Made by a program: the position numbers and the translations under genes
Shown: in pieces, positions 14,955 to 22,570 of the stretch
Position numbering within the stretch: the stretch's first letter is position 1
Layout of the letters: each line of letters opens with the position of its first letter
Source: JANPII01 sp031424915
Lineage (GTDB): Bacteria; Pseudomonadota; Alphaproteobacteria; Rickettsiales; Midichloriaceae
Assembly (NCBI GenBank): GCA_031424915.1
Contig: JANPII010000104.1
Location: 1-23,539 of the forward strand
Direction of reading: 5' to 3'
DNA: 23,539 nt
The notes under the pieces: generated by a model
Told to the model about the DNA's origin: nothing
Database searches by the model: none
Seen by the model: only the letters and a program-made list of their open reading frames with translations

Positions 14955-15599
14955 TTACAAATACCCTGTATCCCGCACCAGGATCCGTTTCACTAAAGGT
15001 AGGGTTACCCCGCGTTTTTCTTGCATAGCCAGTTGATCGATCGCTGTAATCAGCTTTTGTACTGATGTGAAACTACGCTCTATGTTATGACAGAGATACT
15101 CTAAAACTTCTGGTTTTACCTGTAGCTGACGATCACACAGCTGCTTAACAATAAGGGCTTTAAGCAAAGCTTGGTCAGGGGGCTTGATACTCATCATATG
15201 CATTGAGTTCAACCGTGATTGCAGATCCGGTAGAGCAAAGCTAGGCATAGTAGATGCAGTGATTAACAAGTATGAATTACTCTCATAAATACTGTTAAGG
15301 AGATGTAGCAACTTCTGCTCATTTTCCATCCAGTGCGCCAAATTTTCTACTAATATAGCGGTGGGCTTGGTCGGCCAATCCATATGAGGTTTAATCAGGC
15401 ATGCTCCAGACATTTCTTGCCATATGGTGGCTAGGTGTGTCTTACCTGAGCCATTTTCTCCTACAAGCAAAAGGCGTTTATTAGGCCAATTCTGGTAGTC
15501 CATTACTGCTTGGTAAGCAAAGCAGTTGCTATTTGAGACAATAAAATCCCCATGTAGATATTCACTAAAGTGCTCAAACATTAGCGGTAACTGATGCAT
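14955..15599 (-). CDS. hdaA: DnaA-related regulatory protein HdaA
   Basis: A 214-aa DnaA-like AAA+ protein without the DNA-binding domain IV, the alphaproteobacterial Hda. With the DNA clamp it stimulates DnaA-ATP hydrolysis to prevent re-initiation. The N-terminal 'HQLPLMF' resembles the clamp-binding QLxLxF motif of Hda proteins, which supports the call. Walker A is 'GENGSGKTHLA' (47-57). The Walker B region 'AILVENLAHW' is degenerate compared with the DnaA acidic pair, as is common in HdaA. 'LPDLQSRLNSMH' is the sensor/box VII region with the arginine finger. A ribosome binding site (GAGG, 7 nt before ATG 15599) supports the start. It follows the 151-aa gene by 19 bp and is probably co-transcribed with nuoG. 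It ends 26 bp from the convergent ABC-F gene. Confidence 0.9.
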   Translation of the reverse strand: MHQLPLMFEHFSEYLHGDFIVSNSNCFAYQAVMDYQNWPNKRLLLVGENGSGKTHLATIWQEMSGACLIKPHMDWPTKPTAILVENLAHWMENEQKLLHLLNSIYESNSYLLITASTMPSFALPDLQSRLNSMHMMSIKPPDQALLKALIVKQLCDRQLQVKPEVLEYLCHNIERSFTSVQKLITAIDQLAMQEKRGVTLPLVKRILVRDTGYL

Positions 15600-15618
15600 A
15601 AATAGCCTCTTTGTTTAT

Positions 15619-16074
15619 CTATGATGTGCTTACAGTAGCAGCTTGTTTATGGAGGCTTTCAAGTTTGGCCACTTCTACAGCTAAACGCGTCTCAATCTCA
15701 CGCACTATTTCCTGCAATTCATCTACTGTTCCTTGCCACAATTTAGGAGCTTGGGGGTTAGCTAAAATTTGTTGCATTTTGTTAAGGTCATCTAAGTTAG
15801 GTCTTACCCCAATCGATTGCTTATAATAATTAAGCAGCTGGTTTAGCATATCCTCACCATACTTTACCCATACTCTCTGCATGTCTTGAGGGGGCCTCTG
15901 TAAAGATAACATTCCCGGCAGCTGCTCTAATTGGGTTATCGAGCTTGCTGTAGAGATGTTTTCTGCCATTATGGTACAGTATTCGTTAAAATCGTTCCCT
16001 GCTACAGCTTTTGGTGCTCGTATTTTAGTGGGCGTCTTCTGGCTTTCCAGAGGTTTTACATAAACACTGCTCAT
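15619..16074 (-). CDS. Hypothetical helical protein, 151 aa
   Basis: Not recognised with confidence. After an unstructured, basic N-terminus (1-30) the protein is strongly helical ('KYGEDMLNQLLNYYKQSI', 'LDDLNKMQQILANP', 'VDELQEIVREIETRLAVEV'), with no signal peptide or membrane segment. A phasin-like or scaffold role would fit the helical pattern but nothing specific supports it. Its ATG overlaps the nuoG stop in an ATGA junction (16071-16074), implying translational coupling, and hdaA follows 19 bp downstream. The three genes therefore look like one transcript. Confidence 0.75.
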   Translation of the reverse strand: MSSVYVKPLESQKTPTKIRAPKAVAGNDFNEYCTIMAENISTASSITQLEQLPGMLSLQRPPQDMQRVWVKYGEDMLNQLLNYYKQSIGVRPNLDDLNKMQQILANPQAPKLWQGTVDELQEIVREIETRLAVEVAKLESLHKQAATVSTS

Positions 16075-18107
16075 CCTTCTGTTCCAGTACGTCCTAGTTC
16101 ATGGGTACACTGTGCCATTACTCGGGAATTGCGGCTGATGACATCGGTCATATAAAAGTTCCTGATTGGGTTGATGAAAGGTTGATCGATGAAATCCTTA
16201 CTTTTACCTTCTTTTAACTCCAGCTTCTCTTGGCGTAACTCATTACTGGCAAACACTGGGGAGACCATGGCCATTTTCCGGCGTATTTGCTCGAGAGAAT
16301 GGTAAGGCAGAGGATGCCCAATATGCTGTGCTATAGCGACAATAAGGCGCCAATCTTCTTGTGCTTCATTTGGCGGTGGTACTGCCTTTACAGTACGGCA
16401 TACTCTACCTTCTAGATTAACATAAGTTGCATCTTTTTCGGTATAGGCCGCACCTGGCAGAATAACGTCTGCTCGTTGGGCGCCAGCATCGCCATGATGA
16501 CCGATATATATAACAAATGTACTACTTGGTATCTGAGTCATATCTAATTCGTCAGCGCCTAGTAGGAACAACATTTTCATCTTCTCTAGCATCTGTACAG
16601 TAGATTTACCCCCTTTATCAGGAATAAAGCTAATATCTAATCCTCCTACCAAAGAGGCAGCACGCTGCAGCACGTTAAAACCGTTCCATCCTTCCTGCAC
16701 TACGCCATATTGCTTGGCAATGCGCTTACAATAATGTACTGCTGCCTCCCAATCGGGGCGCGCAAATACACCAGAGCCCATAATTATCATTGGCTTTTTA
16801 GCCTTCTTAAATTCATTACAATAGGGATGCTCTCCTTCTGATATTTGTTTTAAGATCCATGGGTTGTTACCTAAATACTTATAAGGGTATGCTAGATCTG
16901 TCTTCTCACCAATCACTGCCACAGACATGCCTTTATGTAATTGGGCTTTACGCAACCTGGCATTCAATACCGCTGCTTCATGACGAGGATTTGAACCAAT
17001 AATTAGGCACATATCCGCTTGTTCTATGCCTTCTATACTGGAGTTTAATATATACAATGCACGCTCTTCATTGCTGATAGTCGCGCCATCTTGTCTGCAA
17101 TCGTAATTGTTACTACCTAGCTCATTAAGTAATTCTTTGGTTACTAGCATGGTCTCTACGTCTGTTAAAGTTCCTGTGATAGCTCCAATTTTATCTGCAG
17201 TAGTACGTGATAATTTAGCCTTAATTGCATTATAAGCTATATCATATGATGCATCTTGTAGCATCCCATTAGTGCGCACCATAGGGACATCTAGCCGTTG
17301 TCGCATCAGGGCATCATAAGAAAAGCGTGTTTTGTCAGAAATCCACTCCTCGTTGATCATGTCATTGCGGACAGGTAAAACGCGCATAACTTCCCGTCCC
17401 CTTGAATCGATCCTAATGCTGGCGCACATTGCATCTAATATATCTATAGATTCAGTTTTTGTTAGCTCCCAAGGTCGTGCTTTAAAAGCATATGGCTTTG
17501 AAACTAATGCTCCCACTGGGCATAAATCTATAATGTTACCAGATAGCTCAGAACTCAGGCCCTGTTCTATATATGGTGTGATCTCCATATTCTCCCCGCG
17601 CCCAATAGTGCCAAGCTCTGGTACTCCTGCAATATCCTCCATAAACCTTACACAGCGCGTACAGTGAATGCAGCGGGTCATATGTGTTTTGATTAATGGT
17701 CCCATGTATTTATCTTTTATAGCACGCTTATTTTCATGAAAGCGGCTATGGCCTCTACCATAAGCCATTGTCTGATCTTGTAAATCGCATTCGCCAGCTT
17801 GGTCGCAAATTGGGCAATCTAAAGGGTGGTTGATAAGCAAGAACTCCATCACGCCTTCTCGCGCTTTTTGCACCAATGGACTGGTGGTATACACTACCAT
17901 TCCTTCTGCTATAGGTTGTGTGCAGCTAGCTACTGGCTTTGGGGTCTTTTCCACCTCTACTAGGCACATACGGCAGTTTCCAGCCACGGCTAGCTGTTCG
18001 TGATAGCAGAAACGCGGTATTTCTACTCCCGCTATTTCACAGGCCTGAAGCACCGTTAACCCTTCGGGTACTACAATTTCTTGCCCATCTATCGTCAATT
18101 TCGGCAT
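16071..18107 (-). CDS. nuoG: NADH-quinone oxidoreductase subunit G
   Basis: NuoG is the large iron-sulfur subunit of the complex I peripheral arm, carrying electrons from NADH toward quinone on the cytoplasmic face. The 678-aa length is typical for Alphaproteobacteria. The N-terminal 2Fe-2S ferredoxin domain has C34, C45, C48 and C62. The 4Fe-4S site with a histidine ligand is H94, C98, C101, C107 ('HPLDCPICDQAGEC'). The next cluster has C146, C149, C152 and C196 ('CIHCTRC...CPVGA'). The remaining ~450 residues form the molybdopterin-oxidoreductase-like domain, which no longer binds cofactor. A strong ribosome binding site (GAGGAAG, about 4 nt before ATG 18107) supports the start. No other nuo gene lies in the window: the usual neighbours nuoF and nuoH are absent, so the nuo operon is split. 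Confidence 0.97.
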   Translation of the reverse strand: MPKLTIDGQEIVVPEGLTVLQACEIAGVEIPRFCYHEQLAVAGNCRMCLVEVEKTPKPVASCTQPIAEGMVVYTTSPLVQKAREGVMEFLLINHPLDCPICDQAGECDLQDQTMAYGRGHSRFHENKRAIKDKYMGPLIKTHMTRCIHCTRCVRFMEDIAGVPELGTIGRGENMEITPYIEQGLSSELSGNIIDLCPVGALVSKPYAFKARPWELTKTESIDILDAMCASIRIDSRGREVMRVLPVRNDMINEEWISDKTRFSYDALMRQRLDVPMVRTNGMLQDASYDIAYNAIKAKLSRTTADKIGAITGTLTDVETMLVTKELLNELGSNNYDCRQDGATISNEERALYILNSSIEGIEQADMCLIIGSNPRHEAAVLNARLRKAQLHKGMSVAVIGEKTDLAYPYKYLGNNPWILKQISEGEHPYCNEFKKAKKPMIIMGSGVFARPDWEAAVHYCKRIAKQYGVVQEGWNGFNVLQRAASLVGGLDISFIPDKGGKSTVQMLEKMKMLFLLGADELDMTQIPSSTFVIYIGHHGDAGAQRADVILPGAAYTEKDATYVNLEGRVCRTVKAVPPPNEAQEDWRLIVAIAQHIGHPLPYHSLEQIRRKMAMVSPVFASNELRQEKLELKEGKSKDFIDQPFINPIRNFYMTDVISRNSRVMAQCTHELGRTGTEG

Positions 18108-18199
18108 ACACTTCCTCTCGATCTTATCGCCCTAGCACATTCAAGATATAACATATGCCCCAGCCTCATGCCAGTGGAATTTTTATTATACTCTATTAA

Positions 18200-18249
18200 T
18201 GCCAAATTTAGGAGATAACTATACACTTGAAGCTGCGCCTATTTGGTAA
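18200..18249. repeat. Palindromic element, copy 5 (left-end remnant)
   Basis: About 50 bp resemble the left arm of the palindromic family (tgccaaatttaggagataa, then 'ctatacacttgaag' and 'gcgcctatttggtaa'). The match stops abruptly at about 18250, where a different inverted repeat begins. No right arm is present. The base triplet before it is TAA. Confidence 0.7.
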
Positions 18250-18259
18250 CGCCGATTTT

Positions 18260-18419
18260 GGATTGGATAAGGTGTGCGATGGCTTCAAAGTAGATATTAC
18301 AGCGTCATTGCGAGCCCACGCAGTGGGCGCGGCAATCTAGAAAACTAACATTTAATGGATCACCACGCGCCTATGGCGCTCGTGACGATTTTATGTGCCT
18401 TACACCATTAGTCTAATCC
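18260..18419. repeat. Nested inverted repeat with REP-like core
   Basis: An outer imperfect inverted repeat pairs ggattggataaggtgt (18260-18275) with acaccattagtctaatcc (18402-18419). Inside it lies a REP-like unit at about 18303-18389: cgtcattgcgagcc...gcggcaatc and gatcaccacgcg...ctcgtgacg face each other. Each inner arm carries its own small hairpin, gcccac/gtgggc and gcgcc/ggcgc. The 'gtcattgcgag...ggcaatc' type is widespread in bacterial genomes. With copy 5 this accounts for most of the 325-bp gap between nuoG and the membrane-protein gene; no ORF or RNA gene is seen there. Confidence 0.65.
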
Positions 18420-18432
18420 GAAACTAGGGTTC

Positions 18433-19779
18433 TTAAACTCTTTCTACAGCCCTTTCATGGAATACGGCAGCCATAGTTCCGGCGGATATTAATACTACTG
18501 CAGCTATACTTACTGCTGCTAGTGCGATATTGCCTGAGATAATAGACATGCTGGAGGTTGCCAGAGCAGGGAATGCTGCTGCAGAGCCAGCTATCATATA
18601 TAGTTTGGTGCGTTCAGAATCAATCTCTTCCCAATCATTTCTGGAGTCATATATGGTCATGCCTGCTAAAATTACTGCTATTAAAGTACTGATAACGCCG
18701 CCTACAATACCATATCCTACACCACAGCCGATAACTGTAGGTATAGCAACAAAAGCCAACTTTAAGGCCCAGGTTGGCCCATGTTCTTTTAGGGTATCTA
18801 GGTTGAGTTCGCCGAAATGGAATATACCCTGCTTGTCCTTTACGCTTTGATATAGCTTATAAGCTGCAAAGCCTGCAGCAGCCAGTTCTAGTAATACTAA
18901 TATAGTGATAGAAGCAGTAGTCTCAGGGATCATCGCCGCTGCCAAGCCTAACATTAAGGTGCCACCTAAGATTTTTGCCATATCCTGAAGCACAGTCAGT
19001 TTACGCATACTTAGTGCCCACGCTATGGCACCGATTGCCATCAACGGTCCTGCAACCATCAAGAATTCCATGCCAATAGCCCCAGTAACAGCAGCGCCAC
19101 CAAATAATATGGCGGGCGTTGCAAGCATAAATCCAAAATAAGCCCAAGAGTTGGCAAGGATTATATTTTGTTTCTCTTCACTATCTTCACTCTCGCTATG
19201 GAATATGCTGCCATATTCATATAGTAGCTTTAAGGCTATGCCTAAGGCAATAACAGGCATAGCTATCGGCCCCGTATAACCATGAATAGTGGTGGTCAAA
19301 TTGGTTAGAGTCCCAATCATCGCAAGTGGGCCAGGTAAACTGCTGATACCAACGGTGTTGCCAATGTAGCCCCCACAAAGTCCCAGACCGCTTATAGCAG
19401 TGGGTATAGATAGTGCTAGCAAAGCAACATTAACCAAACCAAAAGCGCCTTCTACTATCTCGTTACTAGTGACTTCCCCACGTTTGTCACTCATTAGCTT
19501 TTTGACAACGCCAAATAAACCGCCTTCCTTTACTTCTATAAAGCGATAATCCTCGTCCTCTTGGCTGCCAGCTGGTGCTTCATTCTTTAGCACGTGCTTA
19601 GTAACCGCTTTGCCAGTAATAGAATCTAGGCTAGAGATAGCGAGCCAAATGCCTATACTACCATATAGTAAACTTCCAACCATACTAGTGTGGGTAAAAA
19701 GTGTGGCGCACTGTAAAAATTCCCCAAAGGTCATTGCTCGACCCATCATTGTGACTTGTATAGCGCTGGTTCCTAACAT
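18433..19779 (-). CDS. Large multi-pass membrane protein, unrecognised
   Basis: A 448-aa protein with roughly 9-11 predicted membrane segments, rich in Ala, Gly, Ile, Leu and Met. Hydrophobic stretches lie near residues 33-50, 110-135, 145-165, 170-188, 210-260 (two or three), 270-310 (two), 340-370 (two) and 395-440 (two). A hydrophilic loop at about 62-105 ('EDEDYRFIEVKEGG') and an acidic loop 'SESEDSEEKQ' near 196-205 face the cytoplasm or periplasm. There is no signal peptide and no transporter signature I recognise. The start is well supported (GAGG, 5 nt before the ATG). It stands alone between repeats and recO. It may be lineage specific; function unknown. Confidence 0.8.
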   Translation of the reverse strand: MLGTSAIQVTMMGRAMTFGEFLQCATLFTHTSMVGSLLYGSIGIWLAISSLDSITGKAVTKHVLKNEAPAGSQEDEDYRFIEVKEGGLFGVVKKLMSDKRGEVTSNEIVEGAFGLVNVALLALSIPTAISGLGLCGGYIGNTVGISSLPGPLAMIGTLTNLTTTIHGYTGPIAMPVIALGIALKLLYEYGSIFHSESEDSEEKQNIILANSWAYFGFMLATPAILFGGAAVTGAIGMEFLMVAGPLMAIGAIAWALSMRKLTVLQDMAKILGGTLMLGLAAAMIPETTASITILVLLELAAAGFAAYKLYQSVKDKQGIFHFGELNLDTLKEHGPTWALKLAFVAIPTVIGCGVGYGIVGGVISTLIAVILAGMTIYDSRNDWEEIDSERTKLYMIAGSAAAFPALATSSMSIISGNIALAAVSIAAVVLISAGTMAAVFHERAVERV

Positions 19780-19974
19780 ATCAACCTCATTGATTCTCCC
19801 CTTAATGTGACATATTATAACACTTATATGAAGAAATATAAAGAGGTATTTTATGATTAGTGTTTCTAGTAAGGAATTGGAGGTATTATAATGTAATTAT
19901 TACGGTTTTGCTTTTCTTTATGATTAAGTATTATAGCGCCTAATTCCATGGTTGTTGCCTTGGGTGTTTACGTC

Positions 19975-20712
19975 CTATACCCCAGTATCAATAGCATTGA
20001 GCAGGCGTTGGCGTGCTTGGGGCATGTGTTTTCCGTAATGTTCAGACAAGCGGCGCTCCAAGAAAAACGTAGTAATTTTCAGACCTGTCTTAACATCTTC
20101 TATAGTACAATCTCCACCTTCGGGAGCCATGAAGTTGGGCAGCAGCAATAGGCGATCGCCATATGGTGTGCCTGAGTCTATGCTGACCGCTCTGCCACTT
20201 TTGGGCGAAACAAAAGCTAGATTGCTGCTACCTCCAGTTGCAGCACAACGGCTAAGATCTAGTGGTTGACCCATATGCTGTAGAAGTTGTACTTCAAACC
20301 ATACATAGGTTTGTAGTATGGCCAGTGATGTCTGCTTATTGTCCATAGTGCCAAGTAATGCTATAGTACGGGCAAATAGTTCAGGGGCTGGATCTCCAGT
20401 TAACAGCATAATATTAAGCCAGGATAACGCTGCATTAAGGGTGTAAAGGCCCAACCGGTATTGGTGTATATGAGCTACAACATTATAGTGCACCTCCATG
20501 CTATACTGCCCTAAATGCTCGGCAAGGCGTGCGTGCCATCTTGCATAGACAATATTGCCTGCAGATAAGGAGTCACCTGTTCTCCTACTATTGCGCGCCC
20601 TTCTTATAATACCGCTTTGTAGCCCGTTTTCGCGCAAGAAACATGTGGCAATGTATGCGCTTTCCCCGAAGCGGCGCATTGCCAGAATGATGCCATAATC
20701 TTCAATTATCAT
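19975..20712 (-). CDS. recO: DNA repair protein RecO
   Basis: RecO helps load RecA onto SSB-coated gaps in the RecFOR pathway. The 245-aa product opens with the OB-fold pattern 'IIEDYGIILAMRRFGESAYI' (2-21) and continues into the helical domain ('AALSWLNIMLL', 'TYVWFEVQLLQHMGQPLDLS'). The diagnostic alphaproteobacterial segment 'CAATG...LAFVSPKSGRAVS' is near residues 160-182; only one cysteine remains there, so the zinc site of some RecO proteins is absent. The ATG at 20712 has a weak ribosome binding site. The gene is divergent from the glutamine synthetase homologue with 176 bp between them. Confidence 0.93.
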   Translation of the reverse strand: MIIEDYGIILAMRRFGESAYIATCFLRENGLQSGIIRRARNSRRTGDSLSAGNIVYARWHARLAEHLGQYSMEVHYNVVAHIHQYRLGLYTLNAALSWLNIMLLTGDPAPELFARTIALLGTMDNKQTSLAILQTYVWFEVQLLQHMGQPLDLSRCAATGGSSNLAFVSPKSGRAVSIDSGTPYGDRLLLLPNFMAPEGGDCTIEDVKTGLKITTFFLERRLSEHYGKHMPQARQRLLNAIDTGV

Positions 20713-20793
20713 ATATTCATGTTCTTTATAATTTGCCAGAGGCTTGTAGTGAATATAGTACCATTGTGCCTTACAACAATCTATACAGTATAT

Positions 20794-20822
20794 TTTGTCA
20801 CTTATACTTTGTCACTTATACT
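20794..20822 (+). promoter_or_regulatory. Promoter with 14-bp tandem repeat before the GS homologue
   Basis: Two perfect tandem copies of tttgtcacttatac lie at 20794-20807 and 20808-20821. The first supplies a -35 box TTGTCA (20795-20800); TATACT at 20817-20822 fits a -10 box with 16-nt spacing. The tandem copies could equally be paired operator half-sites. The leader to the start codon would be about 60 nt. Confidence 0.5.
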
Positions 20823-20879
20823 ATTTGGCAGTTGCAGCATACTGCGCATTCATCTATAAAATAGTTAGCTTTCCTATCT

Positions 20880-20884
20880 AGGGA
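20880..20884 (+). promoter_or_regulatory. Ribosome binding site deciding a GTG start
   Basis: AGGGA ends 4 nt before GTG 20889 and is the only good Shine-Dalgarno near this gene. The in-frame ATGs at 20907 and 20916 lack one at normal spacing. Confidence 0.45.
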
Positions 20885-20888
20885 TGCG

Positions 20889-22259
20889 GTGGTTAATTTA
20901 TTAGTGATGGCAATAATGGCAAAAGACCTGCTAAAGCAATTGCAAGAAATGAAATGTGTGGATTTTAGATTTACTGATTTGCTTGGTTTGGTACATCATA
21001 TAACTTATAAAACTGAAGCGCTTACAGGAGTAGACTTAGCCAAGGGGATTGGTTTTGATGCAGTAGGTCAGTCTGATACGTTGCTGCGTCCTGATCTTAA
21101 TACTTTATTCATTGACCCATTTTATGTAGAGCCTACGGCGGTTTTATTATGTGAGGCATTTGATCCAACAACTGATCAGCCGTATGAGCGTGATCCACGT
21201 GTAATAGCGCAGCGTGCCGAAGGCTATTTCAAGCAGTTGGCGGTGGCTGATACTGCTTATTTCGGGCCTGAGCTGGAGTTCTTTATATTTGATGATGTGC
21301 GTTTTTCTAATGCTCCCGGTGCTTCATACTTTTTTTTAGATGCCGAAGAGAAAGCTAGTAATTCTGGTCGCAAATATGAGACAGGGAATTTAGGACATCG
21401 GGCTAGCTCTAAGCAGAACTACATGTCAATTCCTCCTGTGGATACTTTGCATGATCTAAGAACAGAAATGATGTCAGTACTGCAGCAAGTAGGGATTAAT
21501 CCTACTTTGCATTATCATGCAGCAGCCGAAAGCCAAAGTAGAATGGGCTTAAAGCACTCTACATTAGTACAGACTGCCGATAATGTGCAGAAATTTAAGT
21601 ATATAGTGCATAATGTAGCACGCTCCTATAACAAGAGTGCAACTTTTATGCCTAAGCCTATTTATGGAAGCAATGGATCAGGCATGTATATTCATCAATC
21701 ATTATGGGCAAAGGGTAAGTCCTTATTTTATAATGATGATACAAATCTTTCTGAGCTGTGCTTATATTATATTGGTGGCATCATCAAGCATGCCAAGGCA
21801 CTTAATGCCTTTACTAATCCTACCACTAATAGCTATAAACGTTTGCCTGATGATAAAGCGCAAGCATTGCTAACTTACTCTGCTTCCAATCCTACTGCCA
21901 TCCGTATTCCATATACTAATTCAGCGCAAAGCAAGGGTATCGAGGTGTGCTTCCCCGATCCTACTGCTAATCCATATTTAGCTTTTGCAGCCCTTTTGAT
22001 GGCGGGTTTAGATGGTATTAAAAATAAGATTCATCCAGGATCAGCGTTAAATGAAGGGCAGCAGCAAGATATACCTAGGGTAGCACGTTCATTAAACGAG
22101 GCGTTAGATGCATTGGAGCAGGACTGTGATTTTTTGAAAGCAGGCAATGTTTTTAGCGCCGATATGATAAATAGCTATATCAACTTGAAAAGGCAGGAAG
22201 TAAAAACTGTAGAGAGTATGCCACACCCTGCTGAGTTTGGGCTTTATTATAGTAGCTAG
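20889..22259 (+). CDS. glnA: Glutamine synthetase type I homologue with degenerate active site
   Basis: The 456-aa frame is intact and aligns along the full length of GSI (E. coli 469 aa). Conserved blocks include 'VDFRFTD' (24-30), 'FGPELEFFIFDD' (125-136, metal ligands E128 and E130), 'ATFMPKP' (251-257), 'NPTTNSYKRL' (310-319) and 'FPDPTANPYLAFAALLMAGLDGIKNKIHPG' region. However many catalytic positions are lost. The 'FDGSSI' latch is FDAVGQ. 'HHEVATAGQNE' became HYHAAAESQSR, losing both metal-binding glutamates. His269 of E. coli is Y267. The flap 'VPGYEAP' with its glutamate is missing. 'SARNRSA' became SASNPTA, and 'EVRFPD' became EVCFPD. The adenylylation loop NLYDLPPEE is absent. It is probably not a normal glutamine synthetase. 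GTG 20889 is chosen by its ribosome binding site; 20907 or 20916 are alternatives. Confidence 0.9.
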   Translation: MVNLLVMAIMAKDLLKQLQEMKCVDFRFTDLLGLVHHITYKTEALTGVDLAKGIGFDAVGQSDTLLRPDLNTLFIDPFYVEPTAVLLCEAFDPTTDQPYERDPRVIAQRAEGYFKQLAVADTAYFGPELEFFIFDDVRFSNAPGASYFFLDAEEKASNSGRKYETGNLGHRASSKQNYMSIPPVDTLHDLRTEMMSVLQQVGINPTLHYHAAAESQSRMGLKHSTLVQTADNVQKFKYIVHNVARSYNKSATFMPKPIYGSNGSGMYIHQSLWAKGKSLFYNDDTNLSELCLYYIGGIIKHAKALNAFTNPTTNSYKRLPDDKAQALLTYSASNPTAIRIPYTNSAQSKGIEVCFPDPTANPYLAFAALLMAGLDGIKNKIHPGSALNEGQQQDIPRVARSLNEALDALEQDCDFLKAGNVFSADMINSYINLKRQEVKTVESMPHPAEFGLYYSS

Positions 22260-22499
22260 TAGTACCAGGTTCTACCTATTCACACAATTTCTGGGCTATA
22301 AATGAGTCCTTGAAGTGTACCCCGTTATTGATTAGCTAAAAACTCCCTAATGATTTCCAGTTCGTTGGCACTCATTTCCTTAATATCCGTATTTAGGCTA
22401 TCAGGAAGTACGTGAATGAGGAATGATCAGGAGCTGTGTCATGGATGATTCAAGTAAAAACTTCATCTCGTGGGAAAAGGATTTATCCGCATGTTGTCC
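22260..22499. other. Gene-poor gap with a possible decayed coding remnant
   Basis: No intact gene is visible. On the minus strand, 22325-22426 encodes a 33-codon open stretch ending 'MSANELEIIREFLANQ' then stop, with a protein-like composition but an in-frame stop directly upstream. It may be the tail of a lost gene; I recognise no family. No tRNA or terminator is seen. Confidence 0.3.
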
Positions 22500-22528
22500 T
22501 TGACTTATCAGAATTTTATCGGCATAAT
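22500..22528 (+). promoter_or_regulatory. Strong sigma70 promoter of the fic gene
   Basis: TTGACT (22500-22505), exactly 17 nt, CATAAT (22523-22528): 5/6 matches in both boxes. Transcription would start near 22535, giving a leader of about 30 nt. The -10 box lies inside the left arm of the inverted repeat described next. Confidence 0.65.
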
Positions 22529-22570
22529 AATTATATAGGAAAAGCTAATATAGAGCGCTTATTATGCCGA
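22519..22570. promoter_or_regulatory. 12-bp inverted repeat over -10 box and start codon of fic
   Basis: tcggcataataa (22519-22530) and its exact reverse complement ttattatgccga (22559-22570) are separated by 28 bp. The left arm contains the -10 box and the right arm contains the ATG (22564-22566). This could be a pair of repressor sites. An RNA hairpin is unlikely if transcription begins near 22535, because the left arm would not be transcribed. Confidence 0.55.

Noticed and set aside
22325..22426. Minus-strand 33-codon remnant ending MSANELEIIREFLANQ
   Set aside because: It looks protein-like but is too short, has a stop directly upstream and matches no family I can name; kept only as a note on the gap.
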